From NCBI GenBank assembly GCA_003353855.1, contig PIVS01000004.1, positions 1 to 37,788 on the forward strand: a DNA stretch of 37,788 bases, written 5' to 3'. The notes under the pieces were generated by a model. The model worked only from the letters and a program-made list of their open reading frames with translations. It made no database searches and had not been told where the DNA came from. Origin of the DNA: Desulfobacteraceae bacterium (lineage in GTDB: Bacteria > Desulfobacterota > Desulfobacteria > Desulfobacterales > Desulfobacteraceae). A program made the translations under genes and the position numbers. This document shows, piece by piece, positions 31,175 to 37,788 of the stretch (position 1 is its first letter; every line of letters starts with the position of its first letter).

Positions 31175-32155
31175 TTATGATTTTAGTTGTACCAGACAGA
31201 CGGCAATCGACTGACCTGGCATATTTAAAAATTGTTTCATGCCCTCTCCCGGAAAAAGGCACAATTTAATTCGGCCTGCCCTCAGACAATTATCATCCAC
31301 TTCAGGCTGATCAACCCCGGAAGAACCTTTTCCTGCAACTGCTTCTTCTAAAAACTGAAAAAAAGTCTGGTGCCACCTGCCTTCATTTACACATCCATTC
31401 TCATGCACTTTTATGGAATCAATGTCAAGGGCATTTATCACACCCTCGGACTTGGACACCATGTAGTCCATCACAGCCGGGCTTGTGGTGATTAAAAGGG
31501 GAGATGCTCCAGACTTCTTAAACAGCTCTTTTTCACCTGCATATCTGAACCAGGAGGTGATTCTTTCTTCGGTCATTATTCTTCCTGGATCGGAAGGGGG
31601 TGAATTTAATGAGACTAAATCAGATTGCTCAAAACTATTTTCAGAAGTCTTTTCCGATATTTCCCCGGTTAATTCGGAAAAAAGCGAAGACTTGCTCTGG
31701 TCCAAAGCATCCAATTCATCATCAATATCTTCATTCTGCACATCCAATAATTGGGCAAATTTCAATAACAACAACGGATTCGACCCAGCCTTTTTTTCAT
31801 CGGATGCTTCTTTTTTCTGGGTTCCTTTTCGAATCTGGGACTGGAGACTGGAAAGCCCGGCATCCTCCATAAAATAGGGCTGCTCCTTGAACAATGATTT
31901 AAGGTTTTTCTCATTGCCCCGGTGAAGTTGCGCCCAGTCCAGATAGGAGCTCACCTGTTTTTGGACCAACTGAACCTCCCGGGCCAAGGGAAATATGGGT
32001 TGCAAGATCCCTTGCTCTGTCAATCGGGCAAGCATGGGATCCAACTTAAAATCTTCGACCAGGGGCAATAAACCCAGGTTCAAAAAAAATGTAGTTACAC
32101 ATTTCAATTGATCTTTACTGATATGGGAAAACGGAAAAAATAAAGTTTTTATCAT
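31175..32155 (-). CDS. protein of unknown function coupled to the CysM-CysS fusion gene
   Basis: I do not recognise this 326-residue protein. It has no signal peptide or membrane helix. The N-terminal part (about 1-115) is mixed helix with hydrophobic strands (MIKTLFFPFSHISKDQL, FFLNLGLLPLVEDFKL); the middle (about 115-200) is Ser/Glu/Asp-rich and probably disordered; the C-terminal part (about 195-326) looks globular, with ERITSWFRYAGEKELF, SPLLITTSPAVMDYMV and SIAVCLVQL. The start at ATG 32155 has AAGGTG about 9 nt upstream, formed by the last codons of the preceding gene; GTG 32164 is an alternative that overlaps that gene. The 5-nt gap indicates co-translation with the cysteine gene. Confidence 0.8.
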   Translation of the reverse strand: MIKTLFFPFSHISKDQLKCVTTFFLNLGLLPLVEDFKLDPMLARLTEQGILQPIFPLAREVQLVQKQVSSYLDWAQLHRGNEKNLKSLFKEQPYFMEDAGLSSLQSQIRKGTQKKEASDEKKAGSNPLLLLKFAQLLDVQNEDIDDELDALDQSKSSLFSELTGEISEKTSENSFEQSDLVSLNSPPSDPGRIMTEERITSWFRYAGEKELFKKSGASPLLITTSPAVMDYMVSKSEGVINALDIDSIKVHENGCVNEGRWHQTFFQFLEEAVAGKGSSGVDQPEVDDNCLRAGRIKLCLFPGEGMKQFLNMPGQSIAVCLVQLKS

Positions 32156-32160
32156 AATAG

Positions 32161-34455
32161 TCACACCTTTTTGTCATGAACACAAACGCCCATGGCCGTA
32201 AGCTGATCGCGAAGCTTGTCGGCCAAAACCCAGTCATTTTTAAACCTGGCCCCATCGCGCTCCTTAATAAGAGCCAGGGCAGTATTGGAATATTCCATTT
32301 TTCTGTTAAAATCAAATATTTTTAACATGGAGTCCACTTCCCTGAAACAGGTCAGCAATTGTTTGGCACAGGCAAAATTGATTTGATTCAGGTTCATCAG
32401 CCGGTTTATTTTTTTTACCCCCGAAAGGAGGCAGAAAATAACACTTGAGACCTTCAGGTCATCTGCCATTGCAGACAGAACTCCCTGGCGGATATCATAA
32501 ATCAATTGGTCGTTATTCTCAGTATCACCCTCTTCAAATTTATCCTCCAGGGTAATGGCACCCAGAGTTTCAATACATCTATTAATTTTGGCCAGGGTAT
32601 ATTTTGCATCCCGCAGCCCTTTGGTTGACAGGGCCAACTGCTTTCTATAGTGACCAAAGATGAGCCAGAACCGGATGGTTTTCAGATTCCACCCCTGCTG
32701 GGTAAGGGTATCAAGACTTATCTCTTCAATGCCCTTTTTTCCCAGGCTGCCATCATATTGGACCGGGTCACAATGCATCCACACATTAGCAAGGGTGGAC
32801 CCTGTTGCGGCCCTGGCAATTGCAATTTCATTTTCATGGTGGGGAAATAAAAGTTCCCGGCTTCCAGTGTGGATATCAAACTGCTTGCCCAGGTACCTCA
32901 TAGCAATGGCCGAACACTGCAAATGAAGGGAGGGCCTGACGTTTCCCCATTCCGTCTTTATCCCCACCCCCCGTTTCAGTTCTGAAAGGCGAACCCGCTT
33001 TAAAAGGGTAAAATCCCTGGGGTTGCGCTTTTCATACTCATCCAGGTCAACGGTTGCCCCAAGGCGTATCATGTTGAGGTCCACCTTTGAAAAAAGACCA
33101 TACTCGGGCTGGCTTGAAATATCAAAATAAACCGAATGCAATTTTTCATAGGCATGGTCACGGTCCAGCAGCCTCCTTGACAAATCAGTCATTTCAGTAA
33201 AATGATCGGAAACCCTGGGGTAGGCCTGGGCCGGCCGCATGCCCAGGGAATTAAGATCGGCTTTAAAGGCTGCAATGCAGGGACGGACAAAATCATCAAG
33301 GGACTGGCCTGCTTTTTCCGACCCCTGTATGGTTTTGTCATCATAATCGGTAATATTAATGACATGGTTGACGGTAAATTGGTGGAACTCAAGATACCTG
33401 ACCAAAAGGTCTGTGAAGACAAAGCGCCTGAGCAGTCCGATGTGCAGACGCCGGTGCACCGTCGGACCGCAGGTGTATATCCCTATTTTATCTTTTTCAA
33501 TGGGGACAAACCCCTCCTTTTGTTTGGAAAGGGTATTGTACACCTTCAGGTCAATCTTTTTTCCCGCCGAAAACAAAGGGGTGGAAAGGTATCGTTCCCC
33601 GCTGTCCGGAAAGATGACCACAACAACTCCCTTTTGGATATTTTGGGCTTCTTCAATGGCGGCAACCATTGCCGCACCGCTGCTCATGCCCACAAACAAA
33701 CCCTCTTGCCTGGCCAATTGCCTGGCCGCTTCAAAGGCGGTATGGTCATCCACACGGATGGTGGCATCCAAGCGGTTTTTATCAAAAATTTCAGGAATAT
33801 AAGATTCCTTCATATTTTTCAGACCCTGGATCTTGTGACCCAGATAGGGCTCGGCACACACAATATTGATGTTTGCATCCTTGTGTTTAAAATACCGCGA
33901 CAAACCCATGAGGGTCCCGGAAGTGCCAATGGTTGCCACTATGCTTGACACCCTGCCCCGGGTCTGATCCATGATTTCAGGGCCTGTTGTATTATAATGG
34001 GCTTTCCAGTTTGCCTCATTATTATATTGATCAGTGATAAAATATTGTTCCGGGTTTTCCCTTGCCAGACGATAGGCTTCTTCGATGGCGCCGTCGGACC
34101 CCAGATGCTTGGGAGTCAAAATAATCTGAGCCCCCCGGGCCTGTAATATTTGTTTTCTCTCCTCACTGGCATTCTCCGCCATTGTCAATGCAATCTTATA
34201 TCCCTTTACTGCACAGATCATGGCAAGCCCGATACCGGTATTGCCGCTGGTGGCTTCAATCACGGTTTTTTCAGCGCTAAGATGACCTGCTTTTTCGGCA
34301 GCCAAGATCATATGCAGTGCAGCCCTGTCCTTGATAGACCCACCGGGATTCATATACTCCAGTTTTGCGAAAATTTTCACGCCGGGCACAGGGTTTAACC
34401 TATTTATTTCAACAAGGGGGGTATTACCGATAGACTCTATTATGGAAGCTGTCAT
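32161..34455 (-). CDS. fused cysteine synthase and cysteinyl-tRNA synthetase-like protein
   Basis: This is one 764-residue frame with two enzymes. Residues 1-300 are a cysteine synthase (CysK/CysM) with IGNTPLVEINRL, the PLP lysine K42 in GGSIKDRA, TSGNTGIGLA (69-78), GTSGTLMG (177-184) and FPDSGERYLST (282-292). Residues 315-764 are a cysteinyl-tRNA synthetase: zinc ligands C329, C514, H539 and E543 are kept and the HIGH element is HIGL (338-341). KMSKS is degenerate (GSLGKKG, 569-575), the usual PGWH is PSLH, and the Trp is lost. The C-terminal anticodon-binding region ends ADKLRDQLTAMGVCVHD. ATG 34455 is used (AAAGGA 6 nt upstream). It may make Cys and charge tRNA-Cys, or the second half may have a new role. 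Confidence 0.9.
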   Translation of the reverse strand: MTASIIESIGNTPLVEINRLNPVPGVKIFAKLEYMNPGGSIKDRAALHMILAAEKAGHLSAEKTVIEATSGNTGIGLAMICAVKGYKIALTMAENASEERKQILQARGAQIILTPKHLGSDGAIEEAYRLARENPEQYFITDQYNNEANWKAHYNTTGPEIMDQTRGRVSSIVATIGTSGTLMGLSRYFKHKDANINIVCAEPYLGHKIQGLKNMKESYIPEIFDKNRLDATIRVDDHTAFEAARQLARQEGLFVGMSSGAAMVAAIEEAQNIQKGVVVVIFPDSGERYLSTPLFSAGKKIDLKVYNTLSKQKEGFVPIEKDKIGIYTCGPTVHRRLHIGLLRRFVFTDLLVRYLEFHQFTVNHVINITDYDDKTIQGSEKAGQSLDDFVRPCIAAFKADLNSLGMRPAQAYPRVSDHFTEMTDLSRRLLDRDHAYEKLHSVYFDISSQPEYGLFSKVDLNMIRLGATVDLDEYEKRNPRDFTLLKRVRLSELKRGVGIKTEWGNVRPSLHLQCSAIAMRYLGKQFDIHTGSRELLFPHHENEIAIARAATGSTLANVWMHCDPVQYDGSLGKKGIEEISLDTLTQQGWNLKTIRFWLIFGHYRKQLALSTKGLRDAKYTLAKINRCIETLGAITLEDKFEEGDTENNDQLIYDIRQGVLSAMADDLKVSSVIFCLLSGVKKINRLMNLNQINFACAKQLLTCFREVDSMLKIFDFNRKMEYSNTALALIKERDGARFKNDWVLADKLRDQLTAMGVCVHDKKV

Positions 34456-34541
34456 AAATGTCCTTTCTAACCCGGCAGTCATGATCAATTATCTAATTAA
34501 TAAAAAGCTGTCTTGCCGGATCTTTGTAAGCTTATTCTGAC

Positions 34542-34571
34542 TTGACTTTTGCAATATAAAATGGCTTTATA
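34542..34571 (+). promoter_or_regulatory. possible promoter of the lptD operon
   Basis: TTGACT (34542-34547) and TTTATA (34566-34571), 18 nt apart, lie about 40 nt before lptD in the divergent gap with the cysteine gene. TTGACTTTT here is identical to elements before four other + strand genes of the window. The -10 match is moderate. Confidence 0.4.
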
Positions 34572-34611
34572 CAATAATTTTAATTGATGTGCAATTTATT
34601 ACTGGACAGCT

Positions 34612-36876
34612 ATGTTTTGCTTATTTTTCAAAGGAAAACTGCCGTTGATAGCGGCAGTTGCTTTTTTTTGTTGTTTGGTTTCAGCTAGGGTTGTAACAGC
34701 CAAGACTCTTCCTGAAAATCCCAAGGAAATCTCCTGGCATATTTCCGCCCTCATGGTAACCTATGACAATGAACGGAATCTGTATATTGCCGAAGATAAC
34801 GTGGTAATCACCGGCGGTGCAACACGACTGGAAGCCGATTATGTAGAATTTTCCAACAAGACAAAAGATGCATTTGCCCAGGGCAATGTCTTGTTCCTTT
34901 CCGGCCAGGATTCCATCACCTGCAATGCAATGCAGATCAATCTTCTGACAGAAAAAGGAACCATAAATAAAGGAACCATCTTCATCCAGGAAAATAATTT
35001 TTATATCAACGGCGAAAATATTAAAAAAACAGGGGAATTTACCTATAGTGCAGACAAGGGCTCCATCACCTCCTGCGAAGGTGATGACCCGGACTGGAAA
35101 ATTTCTGGCAAAAACATAAGGGTAACCGTTGAAGGCTATGGATATGCCGACAATACAGTTCTCTGGGCCAAAAAGCTCCCCACCCTCTATTCCCCGTTTC
35201 TTTCCTTTCCCGTAAAAACAAAGCGCCAGACCGGCCTGTTATTTCCCCGGGTAACCAGTTCGGACAAAAAGGGGTTTGAATATGAGCAGCCCTTGTTTAT
35301 AGCCATTTCAAGAAACGTGGATGCAACCTTTTATGCCAATTATATGTCGGACCGGGGCACAAAGGTTGCCGGTGAATTCAGATATGTACTGGATAACGCC
35401 TCACAGGGCTCCATGTTTTTAGACTTTCTGGATGATTCAAAACTTGGCGACGGCACAGATGATACCGAAAAAAACACATACAGCTATGACAGCACCCCCC
35501 CACGGACCAACCGGGACCGGTACTGGTTTCGAATGAAACACAACCAGGACCTGACCAATGGTTTTTCAGGAAAACTGGACCTGGACATTGTCAGTGATGC
35601 AGACTACCTTCAGGAATTCAGGGATGGATTCACAGGCTATGATGGCACCAATGAATATTTTGAAACTGTCTTTGGAAGAAGTCTTGATGAATATGATGAC
35701 ACCACCCGGAAAAACAGTCTGGTCATCAGCAAATCCTGGTCCAATTATTATTTTAATGCCCAGGCGCTGTGGTATGATAATGTTGAGGCCCGGCAGGAGG
35801 ACACAGCAGACACCACCCTGCAAACTCTTCCCAGCCTTGAACTTGACTCCGCAAGGCAGCAGATCAAGAACTCCGGAGTTTATTATAAACTGGACTCGGA
35901 ATTCAGATCCTTTTACCGCCAGGACACCGACCAGGAGGCAAGCACGCCGCTTGTTAGCGGGCAAAGGATTGATATCTACCCCAAATTTTACCTTCCCACC
36001 CGCCTTGGCAAATCCTTTTTCTTTGAGCCCTTTATCGGTACCCGGGGGACTTCCTGGTTTACGGATAACTTTACAGATACCGACGGAAATGACGACAAAT
36101 TCAGAACCCGGGCCACCTATGACCTGGGGGCCGAGTTGTCCACATCCCTGAACAAGATTTTCACCCTGAACAACAGCTTTGCAGAAAAGGTCAAGCATGC
36201 GGTTGTGCCCAAGCTTGAATACAGCTTTCAGCCCGATGCATCCCCGGAGGATTTACCCTACTTTGACGCCATTGACAGTATTCAGGAAGAAAATCTTCTC
36301 ACCTGGTCCTTGACCAACAGCTTTATTGCCAGAAACATGGTTGAAACTCCGGAGGGAACCCAGTCAAATTCATACAAGGAATTTATCTGGATCAAACTTT
36401 ACCAGAGCTATGATATTGATGCTGAAAAGGATGAAACCCAATCAAAACCCTGGTCGGACATCAGCCTTGAGAGTGAAATCAATCCCTTTGAGTATTTTTC
36501 AATGGATGCGAACATTGACTGGTCTCCCTATACAAATCATTTCACCGACACCAAAATAGGGGCAACCATAAAAGACCATCGGGGGGATTCCATCCGTACC
36601 TACTACCGGTATACACAGGACTCTTTAGAAACTTCTATCGATGAATCTCTCGAAACCTGGTATACCCGTCTCAACCTCCAGCTTACCCAGTCTCTTATGG
36701 CCTATTGTTCATATGAGGCAGATCTGTATACAAATAAAAACATTGAAAGCCGCATCGGCATCACCATTGAAAAGGCCTGCTGGGGATTGGGCCTGGAATT
36801 TAAAGATACTTCTGCTGACACGAGTATCACCTTTTTGGTCACCCTTAACGGAATTGGAGGGTTTGGCACCCAATGA
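34612..36876 (+). CDS. lptD: LPS-assembly protein LptD
   Basis: The 754-residue outer-membrane protein has a signal peptide (core LPLIAAVAFFCCLVSARVV, ending near TAK at 31), an OstA-type beta-jellyroll (about 40-150: LYIAEDNVVITGGATRLEADYVEF, AFAQGNVLFLSG), and a large beta-barrel domain from about 190 (PTLYSPFLSFPVKTKRQTGLLFPRV is the junction signature). LptD with LptE inserts lipopolysaccharide into the outer leaflet. Barrel strands rich in alternating aromatic residues run to the C-terminus, which ends FGTQ. Only a weak ribosome site is visible. The stop overlaps the NusG-like start by 4 nt. Confidence 0.93.
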   Translation: MFCLFFKGKLPLIAAVAFFCCLVSARVVTAKTLPENPKEISWHISALMVTYDNERNLYIAEDNVVITGGATRLEADYVEFSNKTKDAFAQGNVLFLSGQDSITCNAMQINLLTEKGTINKGTIFIQENNFYINGENIKKTGEFTYSADKGSITSCEGDDPDWKISGKNIRVTVEGYGYADNTVLWAKKLPTLYSPFLSFPVKTKRQTGLLFPRVTSSDKKGFEYEQPLFIAISRNVDATFYANYMSDRGTKVAGEFRYVLDNASQGSMFLDFLDDSKLGDGTDDTEKNTYSYDSTPPRTNRDRYWFRMKHNQDLTNGFSGKLDLDIVSDADYLQEFRDGFTGYDGTNEYFETVFGRSLDEYDDTTRKNSLVISKSWSNYYFNAQALWYDNVEARQEDTADTTLQTLPSLELDSARQQIKNSGVYYKLDSEFRSFYRQDTDQEASTPLVSGQRIDIYPKFYLPTRLGKSFFFEPFIGTRGTSWFTDNFTDTDGNDDKFRTRATYDLGAELSTSLNKIFTLNNSFAEKVKHAVVPKLEYSFQPDASPEDLPYFDAIDSIQEENLLTWSLTNSFIARNMVETPEGTQSNSYKEFIWIKLYQSYDIDAEKDETQSKPWSDISLESEINPFEYFSMDANIDWSPYTNHFTDTKIGATIKDHRGDSIRTYYRYTQDSLETSIDESLETWYTRLNLQLTQSLMAYCSYEADLYTNKNIESRIGITIEKACWGLGLEFKDTSADTSITFLVTLNGIGGFGTQ

Positions 36877-37397
36877 AGAAATGCTTAAACTGGTTTGCGC
36901 TTTTAACCCGAAGTAATTTTGAACAAACAGTCTATAATGTGATTAGCGGTAAAAGCATAGATGTCTTTTTACCCAGGACAAAAAAAAAGAGCAAAAGAAA
37001 AGACAGGACCCTGATGATTGAAGTCCCGTTATTTCCCGGTTATTTATTTGTGAGGTCCACGTTTGAAGCCTCAGACCAGCTCAATATCCTGAAAACCACA
37101 GGAGCTGTCAGGCTGCTGGGAAATAAAAGGGGACCGCTTCCCATTCCCGATTCCCAGATAAACTCCTTGCAGCTTATGACCAATGCAAATATGGATCTCA
37201 TTACAGGACGCTCAATTTTGCTTCAAAAAGGAGATCCCGTAATGATTTTAGAGGGCCCCATGACTGGATTGAAAGGAGAATTCACCCGGCACAAAGGAAA
37301 GGGACGGATCATCATCAAGATTGATCTTCTCGGTCAATATGCCGGGGTGGAGATGGATGCTGAAAATGTTGAAAAAATTTCCAACTTTTCATCATAA
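36873..37397 (+). CDS. NusG paralogue (RfaH/UpxY-like antiterminator)
   Basis: The 174-residue protein has an NGN domain (about 7-105: NWFALLTRSNFEQTVYNVI, then VPLFPGYLFVRSTF, the NusG/RfaH hallmark) and a C-terminal KOW domain (about 115-170: LLQKGDPVMILEGPMTGLKGEF). General NusG is usually encoded beside rplK, so this is probably a specialised paralogue such as RfaH, LoaP or UpxY that keeps RNA polymerase going through long operons, often for surface polysaccharides. The 4-nt ATGA overlap with lptD means co-translation and supports an envelope connection. I found no obvious ops-like element. Confidence 0.88.
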   Translation: MKKCLNWFALLTRSNFEQTVYNVISGKSIDVFLPRTKKKSKRKDRTLMIEVPLFPGYLFVRSTFEASDQLNILKTTGAVRLLGNKRGPLPIPDSQINSLQLMTNANMDLITGRSILLQKGDPVMILEGPMTGLKGEFTRHKGKGRIIIKIDLLGQYAGVEMDAENVEKISNFSS

Positions 37398-37402
37398 CCC
37401 CT

Positions 37403-37433
37403 TGACTTTTTATTAAATATTCATTAAAAGTCA
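37403..37433 (+). repeat. TGACTTTT inverted repeat upstream of the HU/IHF gene
   Basis: TGACTTTT (37403-37410) and AAAAGTCA (37426-37433) form an 8-bp inverted repeat in the 77-nt gap between the NusG-like gene and the HU/IHF gene. It contains the recurring TTGACTTTT element and so may be a -35 region, an operator or a weak terminator. I could not find a convincing -10 at the right distance. Confidence 0.35.
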
Positions 37434-37474
37434 GACAAAATAATTTGCATTTTTTAATTGTACATTGAGGATTT

Positions 37475-37750
37475 ATGAATAAACTTGAATTGATTTCCAC
37501 GTTAAAGGAAAGGGCTAACCTGACCAAGGCTGAGGCCGCAGAAGTAATAAGACTTTTTTTCGATTCCCTGGCAGAATCATTTATCAAAGGAGAAAGGGTT
37601 GAGATAAGGGGATTGTGCAGTTTTCATATAAAAGAATACAAAAGCTATACCGGAAGAAATCCCAAAACCGGACAAAAGGTGCAAATCCCCCCCAAACGAC
37701 TGCCCTTTTTCAAATGCGGAAAAGAGTTAAAGGAGCGGGTAGATTACTAG
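37475..37750 (+). CDS. HU/IHF family DNA-binding protein
   Basis: The 91-residue histone-like protein has the helical dimerisation half (MNKLELISTLKERANLTKAEAAEVIRLFFDSLAES) and the beta-arm half with the family signature GRNPKTGQKVQIPPKRLPFFKCGKELKERV (about 60-89). The proline at the arm tip region is retained (RNPKTG), so DNA bending is expected. HU and IHF subunits cannot be told apart safely by eye; the PPKRLPFFK end leans to the IHF/HU-beta type. GAGG about 6 nt upstream supports the ATG. It is the last gene in the window; 38 nt follow without a feature. Confidence 0.93.
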   Translation: MNKLELISTLKERANLTKAEAAEVIRLFFDSLAESFIKGERVEIRGLCSFHIKEYKSYTGRNPKTGQKVQIPPKRLPFFKCGKELKERVDY

Positions 37751-37788
37751 CCGATGGTCATTGATCAGAGGATGTCGGATTTTGATCA

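Noticed and set aside
33202-33948. 248-codon open frame on the + strand, antisense to the CysM-CysS fusion
   Set aside because: The - strand frame has clear family motifs throughout; this frame has no recognisable domain and no ribosome site, and is a shadow.
35566-36198. 210-codon open frame antisense to lptD, and a 197-codon frame on the same strand in another phase
   Set aside because: lptD beta-barrel sequence is continuous here; neither frame shows family features.
1-37788. Mobile elements, CRISPR arrays, toxin-antitoxin or phage-defence genes
   Set aside because: No transposase, integrase, regular spaced repeats or defence-type domains were found on either strand; the gene set is core-genome in character.

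Overview
The window reads as a chromosomal segment of an anaerobic deltaproteobacterium, most likely a sulfate reducer of the Desulfobacteraceae/Desulfobacterales type. The pointers are a complex I operon without the NADH-oxidising subunits, a small 2[4Fe-4S] ferredoxin, PomA-type flagellar stator genes, an LptD outer-membrane assembly gene (so Gram-negative) and the style of the housekeeping genes. The placement is inference from gene content; no 16S rRNA gene is present. I see no phage, insertion sequence, CRISPR array or integrase, and the coding density is high.

Layout. 1-2.4 kb: a 31-residue bS22/COX24-type ribosomal protein missed by ordinary ORF length cut-offs, convergent with hflK-hflC. 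2.6-6.9 kb: an information-processing cluster on the + strand: dciA, a TrmN6-like methyltransferase, tRNA-Ser(GGA), dnaX (with a good candidate -1 frameshift site), ybaB/ebfC, recR and a CxxCxxCC protein. 7.0-16.3 kb: surface and motility functions: two orphan GspE/PilB-type ATPases, an HDOD protein, the motA-motB stator pair, a degenerate HD-GYP response regulator, an HD hydrolase and a LysM protein. 16.5-28.0 kb: a 13-gene complex I operon on the - strand (order nuoA-B-C-D-H-I-J-K, two NuoL/MrpD-like subunits with an 80-residue membrane protein between them, nuoM, nuoN), with a sigma70-like promoter upstream of nuoA. 28.3-31.1 kb: SstT serine/threonine symporter, an EamA exporter and a ferredoxin, with two clear intrinsic terminators. 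31.2-34.5 kb: a fused cysteine synthase/cysteinyl-tRNA synthetase-like gene and a tightly coupled gene of unknown function. 34.6-37.8 kb: lptD, a NusG paralogue overlapping it by 4 nt, and an HU/IHF-type gene.

How the genes work together. The Nuo operon encodes the membrane arm and the quinone/Fe-S connecting module of complex I but no nuoE, nuoF or nuoG, so electrons probably enter from ferredoxin or another carrier rather than NADH; a ferredoxin gene lies 3 kb away. It encodes four antiporter-like subunits rather than three. The 7-16 kb block couples second-messenger-type regulators (HDOD, HD-GYP-like) with stator and secretion/pilus ATPases. The most unusual single gene is the CysM-CysS fusion: its cysteine synthase half looks intact, but its synthetase half has lost most of the KMSKS signature while keeping the zinc ligands, which raises the question of whether it still charges tRNA-Cys or does something else with activated cysteine.
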